Assembly: GCA_902577525.1 (NCBI GenBank)
Contig: CACGZG010000004.1
Location: 1 to 64,000 of the forward strand
Direction: 5' to 3'
DNA length: 64,000 nt
From: an uncultured Pelagibacteraceae bacterium
GTDB lineage: Bacteria > Pseudomonadota > Alphaproteobacteria > Pelagibacterales > Pelagibacteraceae
The translations under genes and the position numbers were made by a program. How positions within the stretch are numbered: position 1 is the stretch's first letter; every line of letters starts with the position of its first letter. The notes beneath the pieces are model-generated. The model saw nothing but the letters and a program-made list of their open reading frames with translations. It did not search any database and had not been told where the DNA came from. Shown piece by piece: positions 1 through 9,359 of the stretch.

Positions 1-1
1 T

Positions 2-433
2 AATTTTTATGGAAAAAATATTGTTAATGAGAGTACCTTAATTAATGGTGTAAAGGAATTTTTAATCTGGTCAAAAAAAAAAGATATTTCGATGGGTGTA
101 TGTACAAATAAACAAGAGCATCTAGCAATTGATCTTTTGAAAAAAATTGGAATTTATGAATTTTTTGAATATGTAGCTGGTCACAATACGTTCGAATATT
201 GCAAACCTGATCCTAGACATTTAACTTCAGTAATAGAAATTTTGGAAGGAAACATTAAAAAAACCTTAATGATTGGTGATAGTGAGACTGATGCAAATGC
301 TGCAAGAGATGCTGGTATTCCCATTATTTTACTAGAAGATGGATATACTGAAAAAAATACAACTGAAATTTACCATAATCACTTAATAAAAGACTTTATA
401 GGTATTGAAAAAATTGTAACAAAATATCTTTAA
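2..433 (+). CDS. gph: HAD-family phosphatase, probably phosphoglycolate phosphatase (C-terminal part)
   Basis: C-terminal part of a haloacid-dehalogenase-fold phosphatase of the Gph type, which would hydrolyse 2-phosphoglycolate or a similar small phosphoester in the cytoplasm. The frame is open from base 2, so the start lies before the window; the ATG at 92 is internal. Motifs seen in order: the motif II threonine in GVCTNK, the conserved lysine in CKPDP, and the acidic motif IV in MIGDSETDANAARDAG. Family members are about 220 residues, so roughly a third is missing. The substrate cannot be fixed from motifs alone. It ends 54 bp before prpD on the same strand. Confidence 0.8.
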   Translation, partial: NFYGKNIVNESTLINGVKEFLIWSKKKDISMGVCTNKQEHLAIDLLKKIGIYEFFEYVAGHNTFEYCKPDPRHLTSVIEILEGNIKKTLMIGDSETDANAARDAGIPIILLEDGYTEKNTTEIYHNHLIKDFIGIEKIVTKYL

Positions 434-487
434 TATTGATTATTTTTTTTTAACTATTAAAAACAATTTCGTTAATAAGGAGTAATT

Positions 488-1990
488 TTGATTATTCATA
501 AAGTAAAAGTCTATCCATCTAAAATACATTTACCAAAAAAGAAACAACTTGCCTGGAAAATTGCAGAAATAGCTAGCGATAATGCAAAATTGAGTAAAGA
601 TGCTATAGAAATGGTAATCAATAGAATTATTGACAATGCTTCAGTTGCAATTGCATCTTTAAATAGAAAGCCAGTAATTTCATCTAGAGAGATGGCTTTA
701 AAACATTTCAGGAAAAATGGTGCAACTTTATTTGGTGTTAATAGCAAATTAAAATTCGATTGTGAATGGGCAGCTTGGTCAAACGGGACAGCTGTAAGAG
801 AACTTGATTTTCACGATACTTTTTTAGCAGCTGATTATAGTCACCCTGGTGACAATATTCCTCCACTGATTAGTGTTGCTCAACAAAATAAAAAAAATGG
901 ATTAGATCTTTTAAGAGGAATAATAACTGCTTATGAAATTCAAGTAAATTTGGTTAAAGGAATTTGTTTACACAAGCATAAAGTAGATCATGTGGCTCAT
1001 CTTGGTCCAAGTGTTGCAGCAGGTATAGGTTCAATGTTAAAACTAAATACTGAAACAATTTACCAAGCAGTACAACAGTCTTTGCATACAACAATTTCTA
1101 CAAGACAATCACGTAAAGGAGAAATCTCTAGTTGGAAAGCTTACGCTCCTGCACATGCTGGAAAACTTGCTATCGAAGCTGTTGATAGAGTTATGAGAGG
1201 TGAAGGTGCACCAAGTCCAATTTATGAAGGTGAGGATAGCGTGATAGCAAGAATTTTAGATGGCAAGAAAGCTTTGTACAAAATTCCTCTTCCAAAAAAA
1301 AATGAGACTAAAAAAGCAATACTTGAAACTTACACAAAAGAATATTCTGCTGAGTATCAATCTCAGGCCTTGATTGATTTAGCAAAAAAATTAAGAAAGA
1401 AAGTTGAAAATTTGAATCAAATTAAGAAAATTGATATTTATACTAGCCATCATACTCATTATGTTATCGGCACAGGTGCAAATGATCCTCAAAAAATGGA
1501 CCCTAATTCAAGTAGAGAAACTTTAGATCATTCAATAATGTATATTTTTGCTGTAGCTTTAGAGGATGGCAAATGGCATCACATAAAATCTTACTCAAAA
1601 AATAGAGCCAAAAGAAAAAGTACAATTAGGATATGGAGATCAATAAAAACTCATGAAGATAAAAAATGGACCAAGAAGTATCACGATCCCAATCCAAAGA
1701 ATAAAGCATTTGGCGCAAAAGTGATAATTTCTCTTAAAAATGGTAAAAAAATTACTGAAGAACAAGGTGTTGCAGATGCTCATCCATTTGGTTCTCGACC
1801 TTTTAAAAGAAAAAACTATATTAATAAATTCTTAACATTAACTGAAAATATTTTAAGCAAAAAAGAATGTGATAGATTTTTAAAAATAGTACAAAATTTA
1901 AAAAAACTTAAATCAGGACAATTATATAAATTGAACTTAGAGGTAAAAAAAAATTATTTAAAAAGAAATTTTAAAAAAGGAATTTTTTAA
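488..1990 (+). CDS. prpD: 2-methylcitrate dehydratase, MmgE/PrpD family
   Basis: Dehydrates 2-methylcitrate to 2-methyl-cis-aconitate in the cytosolic 2-methylcitrate cycle, which oxidises propionyl-CoA to pyruvate and succinate. The 500-residue length is normal for MmgE/PrpD, and the helical N-terminal domain carries family-type segments such as [16 protein letters not shown] and [16 protein letters not shown]. The start is TTG, chosen because AAGGAG (477-482) lies 5 bases upstream and no better ATG exists. The stop overlaps the prpB start as TAATG. MmgE/PrpD proteins also act on other tricarboxylates, but the prpB and prpC neighbours make the assignment firm. A family-typical acnD or prpF is not seen here. 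Confidence 0.92.
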   Translation: MIIHKVKVYPSKIHLPKKKQLAWKIAEIASDNAKLSKDAIEMVINRIIDNASVAIASLNRKPVISSREMALKHFRKNGATLFGVNSKLKFDCEWAAWSNGTAVRELDFHDTFLAADYSHPGDNIPPLISVAQQNKKNGLDLLRGIITAYEIQVNLVKGICLHKHKVDHVAHLGPSVAAGIGSMLKLNTETIYQAVQQSLHTTISTRQSRKGEISSWKAYAPAHAGKLAIEAVDRVMRGEGAPSPIYEGEDSVIARILDGKKALYKIPLPKKNETKKAILETYTKEYSAEYQSQALIDLAKKLRKKVENLNQIKKIDIYTSHHTHYVIGTGANDPQKMDPNSSRETLDHSIMYIFAVALEDGKWHHIKSYSKNRAKRKSTIRIWRSIKTHEDKKWTKKYHDPNPKNKAFGAKVIISLKNGKKITEEQGVADAHPFGSRPFKRKNYINKFLTLTENILSKKECDRFLKIVQNLKKLKSGQLYKLNLEVKKNYLKRNFKKGIF

Positions 1991-2886
1991 TGCACTTTAT
2001 AGAAAAAGAACCTAATCAAAAGAGACTAGATTTAAATAAAAAATTAAGGTCAAATAAAATTTTAAGAGTCCCAGGTGCTTATAATCCTCTCACCGCAAAA
2101 CTAATCGAGGAAATTGGCTATGATGCTGTTTATGTTTCTGGAGGTGTTATGGCCAATGATTTAGGTTTTCCAGATATTGGATTAACTACTTTACAAGATG
2201 TAAGTACAAGATCTTACCTAATATCAAGAGTTACAAACCTACCAACAATAGTCGATATTGATACAGGTTTTAAATCATGCAAAGAAACAATTGAAACATT
2301 TGAAGAATTTGGAATTTCTGCAGTACATTTAGAGGACCAAATTGAAAGAAAAAGATGTGGTCATTTGGATAATAAAGAGCTGATTTCAACTGATGCAATG
2401 GTAAAAAAAATTAAAGAATGTGTTTCCGCAAAAAAAGATAAAAATTTTAAAATCATTGCAAGATCTGATGCAAAAAGTGTTGAAGGGTTAGAAAAAATGA
2501 TTGAAAGATGTAAAGCTTATATAGATGCTGGAGCAGAAATTATTTTTCCAGAAGCATTACAAGATGAAAAAGATTTTGAAAAAGTAAGAAAAGGACTTTC
2601 TTCCTATTTACTCGCTAATATGACTGAATTTGGAAAAACTAAATTACTAAACTATAAAGTATTAGAAAATTTAGGTTACAATATTGTTATCTATCCAGTT
2701 ACAACCCAAAGATTAGCCATGAAAAATGTGGAAGATGGATTGAGAGACATTTATGCTAATGGACATCAAAATAATATTATCGATAAAATGCAATCTAGAA
2801 GAAGATTATATGAACTTGTTGATTATGAAAAATATAACAGCCTGGATGAAAAAATATATAACTTCAGTTCAAAAGGACACGAATAA
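1990..2886 (+). CDS. prpB: 2-methylisocitrate lyase
   Basis: Cleaves 2-methylisocitrate to pyruvate and succinate, the carbon-yielding step of the methylcitrate cycle. It belongs to the isocitrate lyase/PEP mutase superfamily. The signature KRCGH is at residues 121-125 with catalytic Cys123, preceded by the metal-binding stretch DIDTGF (about 89-94) and HLEDQ (about 113-117). At 298 residues it has the normal PrpB length, clearly shorter than the true isocitrate lyase encoded at 37978. Translation is probably coupled to prpD through TAATG, and its own stop overlaps the prpC start the same way. Confidence 0.94.
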   Translation: MHFIEKEPNQKRLDLNKKLRSNKILRVPGAYNPLTAKLIEEIGYDAVYVSGGVMANDLGFPDIGLTTLQDVSTRSYLISRVTNLPTIVDIDTGFKSCKETIETFEEFGISAVHLEDQIERKRCGHLDNKELISTDAMVKKIKECVSAKKDKNFKIIARSDAKSVEGLEKMIERCKAYIDAGAEIIFPEALQDEKDFEKVRKGLSSYLLANMTEFGKTKLLNYKVLENLGYNIVIYPVTTQRLAMKNVEDGLRDIYANGHQNNIIDKMQSRRRLYELVDYEKYNSLDEKIYNFSSKGHE

Positions 2887-4010
2887 TGAGTGATGAAATA
2901 AAAAAAGGTTTATTAGGTATAGTTGTGGATGAAACTGAAGTTTCTAAAGTTATGCCTGAAATAAATTCTCTTACTTATAGAGGTTACGCCGCACAAGATC
3001 TTTGTGAGTATTGTAAGTTTGAAGAAGTAGCATATTTAATTTTGAATAAAGACCTTCCTAATACAATTCAGTTGAGGAAATTTGAAAAAGAGGAAAAAAA
3101 TAATAGGGAATTATCTAAAGACTTATATTCAATTATAAAAAAAATGCCAAAAAAATCACACCCTATGGATGTTGCTAGAACAGCAGTAAGTATTATGGGT
3201 TTAGAAGATAAAGAAACTACAGACTCCTCTCATGAAGCAAATATGAGAAAAGCAATAAGAATTCTAGCTAAAACTCCCACCGCATTAGCAGCTTTTTACA
3301 GAATTAGAAAAGGTAAAAAAATTATAAAACCTAAAAAAGATTTAAATATTGCTGAAAATTTTTTCTATATGTGTTTTGGAAAAGTACCTCAAAAAGAAAT
3401 TGTTAAAGCGTTTGATGTCTCATTAATATTATATGCTGAACATAGTTTTAATGTTTCTACTTTTACTGCCAGAACTATAACAAGTAGTTTATCTGATATT
3501 CATGGTGCTATAACAGGGGCAATTGCAAGCTTAAAAGGTCCTTTACATGGTGGCGCAAATGAAGAAGTGATGCATATGATGAATAAGATAAAAAAACCTG
3601 AAAATGCTCTTAAATGGATTAATGATGCACTAGATAATAAAGAAGTTGTAATGGGTTTTGGCCATAGAGTATATAAAAGTGGAGATTCGAGAGTTCCAAC
3701 AATGAGAAAATATTTTGCGAAAGTCGCAAAAATTAAAAAAGATAAAAAATTTGAGAAAATTTATGACATTGTTGAGAAGGTGATGATTGATAGGAAAAAT
3801 ATTCACCCAAATGTTGATTATCCTACTGGACCCACTTACCACTTGATGGGTTTTGATACTGATTTTTTTACACCTATTTTTGTTATTTCAAGAATAACTG
3901 GTTGGTCAGCTCATATAATGGAACAACATGCTGCCAATAAACTTATCAGGCCTTTAGCTAGCTACAAAGGCAATAAACACCGAAAAGTTGTTCAATTAAA
4001 TCAAAGATAA
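2886..4010 (+). CDS. prpC: 2-methylcitrate synthase
   Basis: Condenses propionyl-CoA with oxaloacetate to 2-methylcitrate and so commits propionate carbon to the cycle. It has the citrate synthase fold: catalytic histidines are visible in LHGGANEE (His221) and GFGHRVYKSGDSR (His260), with AEHSFN (His186) in the active-site region. The 374-residue length fits PrpC, which lacks the N-terminal extension of gram-negative hexameric citrate synthase. Third gene of a TAATG-coupled prpDBC unit. The stop codon abuts the stop of the convergent gene at 4011 with no spacer. A short citrate synthase is possible from sequence alone, but context favours methylcitrate. Confidence 0.93.
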   Translation: MSDEIKKGLLGIVVDETEVSKVMPEINSLTYRGYAAQDLCEYCKFEEVAYLILNKDLPNTIQLRKFEKEEKNNRELSKDLYSIIKKMPKKSHPMDVARTAVSIMGLEDKETTDSSHEANMRKAIRILAKTPTALAAFYRIRKGKKIIKPKKDLNIAENFFYMCFGKVPQKEIVKAFDVSLILYAEHSFNVSTFTARTITSSLSDIHGAITGAIASLKGPLHGGANEEVMHMMNKIKKPENALKWINDALDNKEVVMGFGHRVYKSGDSRVPTMRKYFAKVAKIKKDKKFEKIYDIVEKVMIDRKNIHPNVDYPTGPTYHLMGFDTDFFTPIFVISRITGWSAHIMEQHAANKLIRPLASYKGNKHRKVVQLNQR

Positions 4011-4640
4011 CTATAATTTCTCAATTTTTGCAAATCTTGAGGAACAAATTATATCACATCTAAAATTATTAATTTTTACAAACTCATCAATTGCTTTTCT
4101 TACCCCTGGTGCATATGATAAATTATAATCATCACATAAAATTGTTCCATTCTTGTTTATAACCTCAATACAATTATTTAAATCATTTTTTACAGTTTCA
4201 TAATCATGTCCACCATCTAAAAAAACATAATCAATTTGTGACATATCAATTTTTTTTAAAACTTTGTTAGAGTTACCAACTATCAAATGAACATTTTTTT
4301 CAAATTTTTTTAATAAACTTTTCACAGACTCTAAACTATACGGATCTTCTTTTTTAATATATTTAAAGTAAAATTGTTTCAATGGATTTGAAAATTTGGT
4401 ATTTGGTATTATTTCTGAATTATTTGCATCACCTTTTTGAAATAAATCTAAACCTATATATTTAAAATCATCTCTATGTATTTGATATAGTAATTCACAA
4501 ATATTTCTTGCTGTCACACCGTGAAAAACACCAACTTCTAGAAAAACTTTTGGTTTTTTCTTTTCAACTTCTTTTAGAAAAAAATCACCATCCCCTTTTT
4601 GTTTAAGACTGGTTTTTCTAAAATACTTTTTGTATTTCAA
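4011..4640 (-). CDS. class I SAM-dependent methyltransferase, small
   Basis: A 209-residue Rossmann-type methyltransferase resembling the Methyltransf_24 type. Motif I reads FLEVGVFHGVTARNI (about residues 33-47), the acidic post-I residue is in YIGLDLFQ (about 82-89), and VFLDGGHDYETV (about 149-160) is the typical motif around the metal or acceptor site. The family methylates diverse small molecules or sugars and the substrate cannot be inferred. It starts 5 bp after the nrdB stop on the same strand, so it may be the last gene of the nrdAB transcript, although nothing links it to nucleotide reduction. Confidence 0.7.
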   Translation of the reverse strand: MKYKKYFRKTSLKQKGDGDFFLKEVEKKKPKVFLEVGVFHGVTARNICELLYQIHRDDFKYIGLDLFQKGDANNSEIIPNTKFSNPLKQFYFKYIKKEDPYSLESVKSLLKKFEKNVHLIVGNSNKVLKKIDMSQIDYVFLDGGHDYETVKNDLNNCIEVINKNGTILCDDYNLSYAPGVRKAIDEFVKINNFRCDIICSSRFAKIEKL

Positions 4641-4645
4641 TGGAA

Positions 4646-5662
4646 TTAACTAAATGCTTCAGCCCAAGTTCCTTGTGTTGATGCTTTAGAATACTCTGTA
4701 GCACGACCTTCAAAGAAATTCATATGCTCAACTGCATTTAACATTGTATCTAACCAACCCAAAGGATTTTTTTCAACTTTATAAATTGGTTCCAATCCAA
4801 GTTGATCTAATCTTCTGTTAGCAATAAATCTAATGTAATCTTTAACCTCTTGAGCTGTTAAACCTTCCATCGGTCCCATTTCAAAAGCTAAATCAATAAA
4901 AGCATCTTCATGCTCGACTATTATTCTACAAGCTTCATAAAGTTCTTTTTTTAATTTAGGTGTCCAAATTTCTGGATTTTCTTTTATGAACTCTTTAAAA
5001 ATTCTTATCATAGAATTACAATGAAGTGTTTCATCTCTAACAGACCAAGTAACTATCTGTCCCATACCTTTCATTTTATTATGTCTTGGAAAATTTAGAA
5101 GAATTGCAAAACTTGCAAATAGTTGTAGACCTTCAGTGAATGCACTAAAAACAGCTACAGTCTTAGCTATATCCTCTTTTGAATTAACATTGAAGCCCTG
5201 CATATAATCATATTTATCTTTCATCTCTTTATACTTCATGAAAGCAGAATACTCTGACTCGGGCATTCCAATAGTATCCAGCAAATGAGAGTAAGCAGCA
5301 ACATGAACTGTTTCCATCGCCGCAAACGCTGTCATCATCATCAAAACCTCTGTTGGTTTAAAAACAGTCGTATAATGTCTTAAATAACAATTATTCACTT
5401 CAACATCTGCTTGAGTAAAAAATCTAAAGATTTGTGTTAATAAATTTTTTTCTGGTTGTGATAAATTTTTTTGCCAGTCTCTAACATCATCTCCAAGCGG
5501 AACTTCTTCTGGTAGCCAATGAATTCTTTGTTGTGTTAACCACGCATCATAACACCAAGGATATCTAAAAGGTTTATAAACTGGATTTTCTGTTAATAAA
5601 CCCATCTTTTTTGGCTGAATAATTTCTTTTTTCTCTATTTTAATTTTCTCTGCTACTGACAT
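4646..5662 (-). CDS. nrdB: ribonucleoside-diphosphate reductase class Ia, small (radical) subunit
   Basis: Ferritin-like R2 subunit that houses the di-iron tyrosyl-radical cofactor and passes the radical to NrdA. All class Ia landmarks are present: the Asp in FTQADVEVN, Glu-x-x-His and the radical tyrosine in METVHVAAY, the Glu in AFTEGLQLF, and Glu/His in RDETLHC. Because the tyrosine is present, this is not an R2c or metal-free variant. A 341-residue reading is possible from 5671, but ATG 5662 (MSVAEK) gives the usual N-terminus. Either start overlaps the end of nrdA, so translation is probably coupled. No N- or C-terminal ATP-cone is visible. Confidence 0.95.
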   Translation of the reverse strand: MSVAEKIKIEKKEIIQPKKMGLLTENPVYKPFRYPWCYDAWLTQQRIHWLPEEVPLGDDVRDWQKNLSQPEKNLLTQIFRFFTQADVEVNNCYLRHYTTVFKPTEVLMMMTAFAAMETVHVAAYSHLLDTIGMPESEYSAFMKYKEMKDKYDYMQGFNVNSKEDIAKTVAVFSAFTEGLQLFASFAILLNFPRHNKMKGMGQIVTWSVRDETLHCNSMIRIFKEFIKENPEIWTPKLKKELYEACRIIVEHEDAFIDLAFEMGPMEGLTAQEVKDYIRFIANRRLDQLGLEPIYKVEKNPLGWLDTMLNAVEHMNFFEGRATEYSKASTQGTWAEAFS

Positions 5663-7590
5663 GATAAACACTCCTCATATTCTTGTTCGTTTGATTGTTG
5701 ATTTTTAGATTTATATACATTCGCTGTAATATCAGTTGATTTTGCATCATTAATATTCTCAGCTCTTTGGATTGATTTTGATCTACAGTAATAAAGGCTT
5801 TTTAGACCTTTTTTCCATGCATCAAAATGAATTTTATGTAACTCTTTTTTATGTACGTCTGCTGGTAAAAACAAATTTACTGATTGCGCTTGAGAGATAA
5901 AAGGCGTTCTATCTCCACTTAACTCAATAATCCAGTTTTGATTTAATTCAAATGCTGTCTTAAAAACATCTTTTTCTAAATCAGTTAAAAAATCTAAATG
6001 TGAAACCGAACCTTGGTTGGTAGTAATTGTCGACCAAGTTTCATCGTCGTTTTTTCCATGACTTTCTAAAATTTCCTCTAAATATCTATTTCTAACGTTA
6101 AAAGATCCAGATAAAGTTTTATGAGTATAACTATTAGCTGCTATTGGTTCGACTCCAGGTGAAGCACCCCCGCAAATTATTGATATAGATGCTGTCGGAG
6201 CTATTGCAGTCTTATTAGAAAATCTTTCCTTATATCCATATTCAGCTGCATCAGGGCAAGCACCTCTCTCTTCAGCTAAATCTTTTGATGCTTGATTAAC
6301 TTTTTCATGAATGTTTTTAAATATCTTTTTATTCCATGCTTTTGCCATTACAGACTCGAGTGGTATTCTGTTTTTTTGTAGAAATGAATGAAAGCCCATG
6401 ACGCCTAATCCAACACTTCTCTCTCTTTCAGCAGAATATTTTGCATCTTTAAATTGATCTGGAGCTTTATTAATAAAATCAGATAAAACGTTATCCAAAA
6501 ATCTCATAACATCATTAATAATATTTTTATCATCTTTCCATTCATCATATTTTTCAATATTTAGTGAAGATAAACAACAAACAGCTGTTCTATCTTTTCC
6601 ATCTTTATCAATACCAGTGGGTAATGTTATTTCACTACAAAGATTTGAAGTTTTAACAGTTAAGTTTGCTAGTTTATGGTGTTGAGGAATCTGCCTGTTA
6701 ACAGTATCTATATAAATTATGTATGGTTCACCAGTTTCTATTCTAGCTGTTAATAATCTGATCCACAAATTTCTTGCTGATATAGTTTGTTGCACAGAAC
6801 CATCAACAGGGCTTTTTAATGCCCACTGCTCATCTGTTTCGACTGCACGCATAAATGCATCTGAAACCAAAACTCCATGATGCAAATTTAAAGCTTTTCT
6901 GTTAGGATCACCACCTGTTGGTCTTCTCATTTCAATAAACTCTTCAATCTCTGGATGATCGATCGGAAGATAACAAGCTGCGGACCCTCTTCTTAATGAA
7001 CCTTGGCTGATTGCCATAGTTAATGAGTCCATAACTTTTATAAACGGAATAATGCCAGAAGTTTTTCCCACTCTACCAATTTTTTCTCCAATAGATCTAA
7101 GATTGCCCCAATAACTTCCTATACCTCCACCTTTGGCTGCCAGCCAAACATTTTCACTCCAAAGATCGAGAATGCCGCCTAAACTGTCTGATGCTTCATT
7201 TAAAAAACAAGAAATAGGTAAACCCCTTTTAGTACCACCATTAGATAATACTGGAGTTGCAGGCATGAACCAAAGATTGCTGATATAATTATAAATTCTT
7301 TGTGCGTGTAAATTGTCATCAGCATATGTGCTAGCTACTCTAGCGAATAAATCCTGAAAAGACTCATTGTGACCAAGATATCTATCTTTCAAAGTTGCTT
7401 TACCAAAATCCGTTAAATTAACATCTCTAGAACGATCAATTTTAATTATTATTCCTTTATCATTTTGAAAAAGCTCGGTCTCATTATTCAACGAAAATAA
7501 ATCAGGTCTGTTATCTTTATTTAAGTTTTGAACTTCAGGGTTATATTCAGAGACAGCTTTCTTTATTGCCAGAGATAGTATTTTATTCAT
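5653..7590 (-). CDS. nrdA: ribonucleoside-diphosphate reductase class Ia, catalytic subunit
   Basis: Reduces ribonucleotides to deoxyribonucleotides for DNA synthesis. Redox cysteines are at Cys128 (PISCFL) and Cys338/339 (AVCCLSS), the catalytic Asn316-Cys318-Glu320 set lies in SNLCSE, the radical-transfer tyrosine pair is Tyr600-Tyr601, and the C-terminal shuttle cysteines are in ECLSCQ. At 645 residues it is about 115 shorter than E. coli NrdA. The N-terminus begins near the ten-stranded barrel and has no recognisable ATP-cone, so overall activity control by dATP through that domain is not expected. First gene of nrdAB, with promoter and repressor-like boxes immediately upstream. Confidence 0.95.
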   Translation of the reverse strand: MNKILSLAIKKAVSEYNPEVQNLNKDNRPDLFSLNNETELFQNDKGIIIKIDRSRDVNLTDFGKATLKDRYLGHNESFQDLFARVASTYADDNLHAQRIYNYISNLWFMPATPVLSNGGTKRGLPISCFLNEASDSLGGILDLWSENVWLAAKGGGIGSYWGNLRSIGEKIGRVGKTSGIIPFIKVMDSLTMAISQGSLRRGSAACYLPIDHPEIEEFIEMRRPTGGDPNRKALNLHHGVLVSDAFMRAVETDEQWALKSPVDGSVQQTISARNLWIRLLTARIETGEPYIIYIDTVNRQIPQHHKLANLTVKTSNLCSEITLPTGIDKDGKDRTAVCCLSSLNIEKYDEWKDDKNIINDVMRFLDNVLSDFINKAPDQFKDAKYSAERERSVGLGVMGFHSFLQKNRIPLESVMAKAWNKKIFKNIHEKVNQASKDLAEERGACPDAAEYGYKERFSNKTAIAPTASISIICGGASPGVEPIAANSYTHKTLSGSFNVRNRYLEEILESHGKNDDETWSTITTNQGSVSHLDFLTDLEKDVFKTAFELNQNWIIELSGDRTPFISQAQSVNLFLPADVHKKELHKIHFDAWKKGLKSLYYCRSKSIQRAENINDAKSTDITANVYKSKNQQSNEQEYEECLSCQ

Positions 7591-7599
7591 TTTTTTGTT

Positions 7600-7628
7600 A
7601 ATATATCTTGTTGTTGTAGCGAAAACAA
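7600..7628 (-). promoter_or_regulatory. candidate sigma-70 promoter of nrdA
   Basis: Reading leftward, a -35-like TTGTTT (7628-7623), a 17-bp spacer and a -10-like TATATT (7605-7600) precede nrdA. The -10 ends 9 bp before the ATG, so transcription would start at or next to the start codon and the mRNA could be leaderless or nearly so. This is pattern matching only; A+T-rich DNA gives many weak -10 matches. Confidence 0.4.
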
Positions 7629-7673
7629 CTACATGTTGTATGCGCTTGGTATTGATATACTAAATATTATGTA
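7626..7673 (-). promoter_or_regulatory. candidate NrdR box pair upstream of nrdAB
   Basis: Two 16-bp imperfect palindromes, CAACTACATGTTGTAT (7626-7641) and TACTAAATATTATGTA (7658-7673), have centres exactly 32 bp apart, the three-helical-turn spacing known for NrdR boxes. The second is the core of a longer palindrome with arms ATTGATATAC and GTAAATCAAT (7651-7680, one mismatch). Box 1 overlaps the candidate -35 element, suiting repression. The box sequences are only loosely like the published consensus, so NrdR is an inference from geometry and the downstream gene. Confidence 0.45.
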
Positions 7674-7749
7674 AATCAATAGAACATTTATAGAACAGTG
7701 AAAAAAAAATTCAACTATAAAAATGAAAAAAATGTGAGTAATTAACAGC

Positions 7750-9204
7750 ATGAATCAATCAATAAAAATAGACCCCTTCGGTTTTAGGGAATATGACGCA
7801 AGATGGATTTATGAAAAAGATATTAACGAGCAAGGAGTTACGAATCTCGGAAAAGGTCTTGGTACTCAAATTAGAGAACATACTAAAAAAGAAAATCCAA
7901 GAGTAATAGTCGGACATGATTATAGATCGTACAGTGAAAAAATAAAATTAGCTTTAAAGAAAGGTTTGGTTTCAACTGGATGTTTCGTTGAAGATGTTGG
8001 CTTATCTTTATCACCAATGGTTTATTTTGCACAATTCAATTTAGATGCAGATGCTGTTGCAATGGTAACTGCTAGTCATAATGAGAATGGTTGGACAGGA
8101 GTAAAAATGGGCATCAAAAAAGGATTAACACACGCCCCAGAAGAAATGAAAGAATTAAAAGAAATTACCTTAAACCAAAAATTTACCAAAGGTGAAGGTA
8201 ATGAAAAACAAATTAAAGACTTTGATAAAGTTTATAAAAAAGATTTAATAAGTAAAAATAAATTAAAAAAAAAAATAAAAGCTGTTGTTGCGTGTGGTAA
8301 CGGTACAGCAGGAATTTTTGCTCCTGATATACTGAGAGGTATTGGATGTGAGGTTATCGAATTAGACTGTAATTTAGATTGGAATTTTCCAAAATATAAT
8401 CCAAACCCTGAAGATCTTAAAATGCTTCATGCAATAGTTAAATCAGTAAAAGAAAGTAATGCTGACATAGGTTTTGGTTTTGATGGAGATGGTGATCGTG
8501 TTGGTGTAATTGATAATGATGGGAATGAGATTTTTTCAGATAAAATAGGATTGTTAATTGCAAGAAATTTATCTGAATTGCACAAAAAATCTAGTTTCAT
8601 TGTTGACGTCAAGTCAACTGGACTTTATTCAAATGATATAATATTAAAAAAAAATAAATGTGAAACAATTTACTGGAAAACAGGTCATTCACACATAAAA
8701 AGGAAGGTTTACAATGAAAAAGCCTTAGCAGGTTTTGAAAAAAGTGGGCACTTTTTTTTTAACTCACCCTTAGGGTATGGTTATGATGATGGAATTAATT
8801 CTGCAATACAAATTTGTCATTTGTTAGATAAACAAGAAAAAAAAATGAGTGAAATAGTTAATGATCTTCCTTTAACTTATCAAAGTCCTACAATGGCTCC
8901 TTTTTGTAAAGATAATGAGAAATATAATGTGGTGGACGATATTGTAAAAAAGATCGAACAAATCAAAAAAGATAAAATCAAAATTGATGGTAAAGAAATA
9001 AAAGATATTTTAACTGTTAATGGAGTGAGATTTTCATTTAATGATGGATCATGGGGTCTTATAAGAGCTTCCTCAAATAAACCATCTTTAGTTATTGTTA
9101 CAGAAAGCACTCAAAGTGAAAAAAATAAAAAAGAAATATTCTATTTCATTGACACTTTACTTCAAAAAACAGGAAAAATTGGTGAGTATGATCAAAAAAT
9201 TTAA
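7750..9204 (+). CDS. phosphomannomutase/phosphoglucomutase
   Basis: Alpha-D-phosphohexomutase that interconverts hexose 1- and 6-phosphates for cell-surface sugar synthesis. The phosphoserine loop TASHNENGWTG places the catalytic serine at residue 109, and the magnesium loop DGDGDR has Asp245, Asp247 and Asp249. The sugar-recognition segment GFEKSGHFFF and a C-terminal phosphate-binding domain (RASSNKPSLVIVTES) follow. The 484-residue length fits the AlgC/ManB group, so either mannose or glucose phosphate may be the main substrate. It is divergent from nrdAB across about 160 bp. Confidence 0.9.
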   Translation: MNQSIKIDPFGFREYDARWIYEKDINEQGVTNLGKGLGTQIREHTKKENPRVIVGHDYRSYSEKIKLALKKGLVSTGCFVEDVGLSLSPMVYFAQFNLDADAVAMVTASHNENGWTGVKMGIKKGLTHAPEEMKELKEITLNQKFTKGEGNEKQIKDFDKVYKKDLISKNKLKKKIKAVVACGNGTAGIFAPDILRGIGCEVIELDCNLDWNFPKYNPNPEDLKMLHAIVKSVKESNADIGFGFDGDGDRVGVIDNDGNEIFSDKIGLLIARNLSELHKKSSFIVDVKSTGLYSNDIILKKNKCETIYWKTGHSHIKRKVYNEKALAGFEKSGHFFFNSPLGYGYDDGINSAIQICHLLDKQEKKMSEIVNDLPLTYQSPTMAPFCKDNEKYNVVDDIVKKIEQIKKDKIKIDGKEIKDILTVNGVRFSFNDGSWGLIRASSNKPSLVIVTESTQSEKNKKEIFYFIDTLLQKTGKIGEYDQKI

Positions 9205-9233
9205 TTAAATAAACGAATATAATAAAATAAATC

Positions 9234-9359
9234 ATGCAAACATTAATTCTTTTAGCTTTGGTAATCGTTATTGCTTGGGTGTTGTTTAGACCAATAACAA
9301 AAAAAGAATTAGATAGATTTAATGATAAAGATAATTGGCCTGATATGGATTTACATTAA
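9234..9359 (+). CDS. 41-aa single-pass membrane microprotein
   Basis: Short frame of 41 codons, ATG to TAA, 29 bp after the phosphohexomutase. It has one hydrophobic helix (about residues 3-18, LILLALVIVIAWVLF) followed by a charged tail ending NWPDMDLH. Its last four bases overlap the end of convergent xsc. No family is recognised. The hydrophobic-then-hydrophilic pattern and the tight junctions are what make it credible as a gene. Confidence 0.5.
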   Translation: MQTLILLALVIVIAWVLFRPITKKELDRFNDKDNWPDMDLH

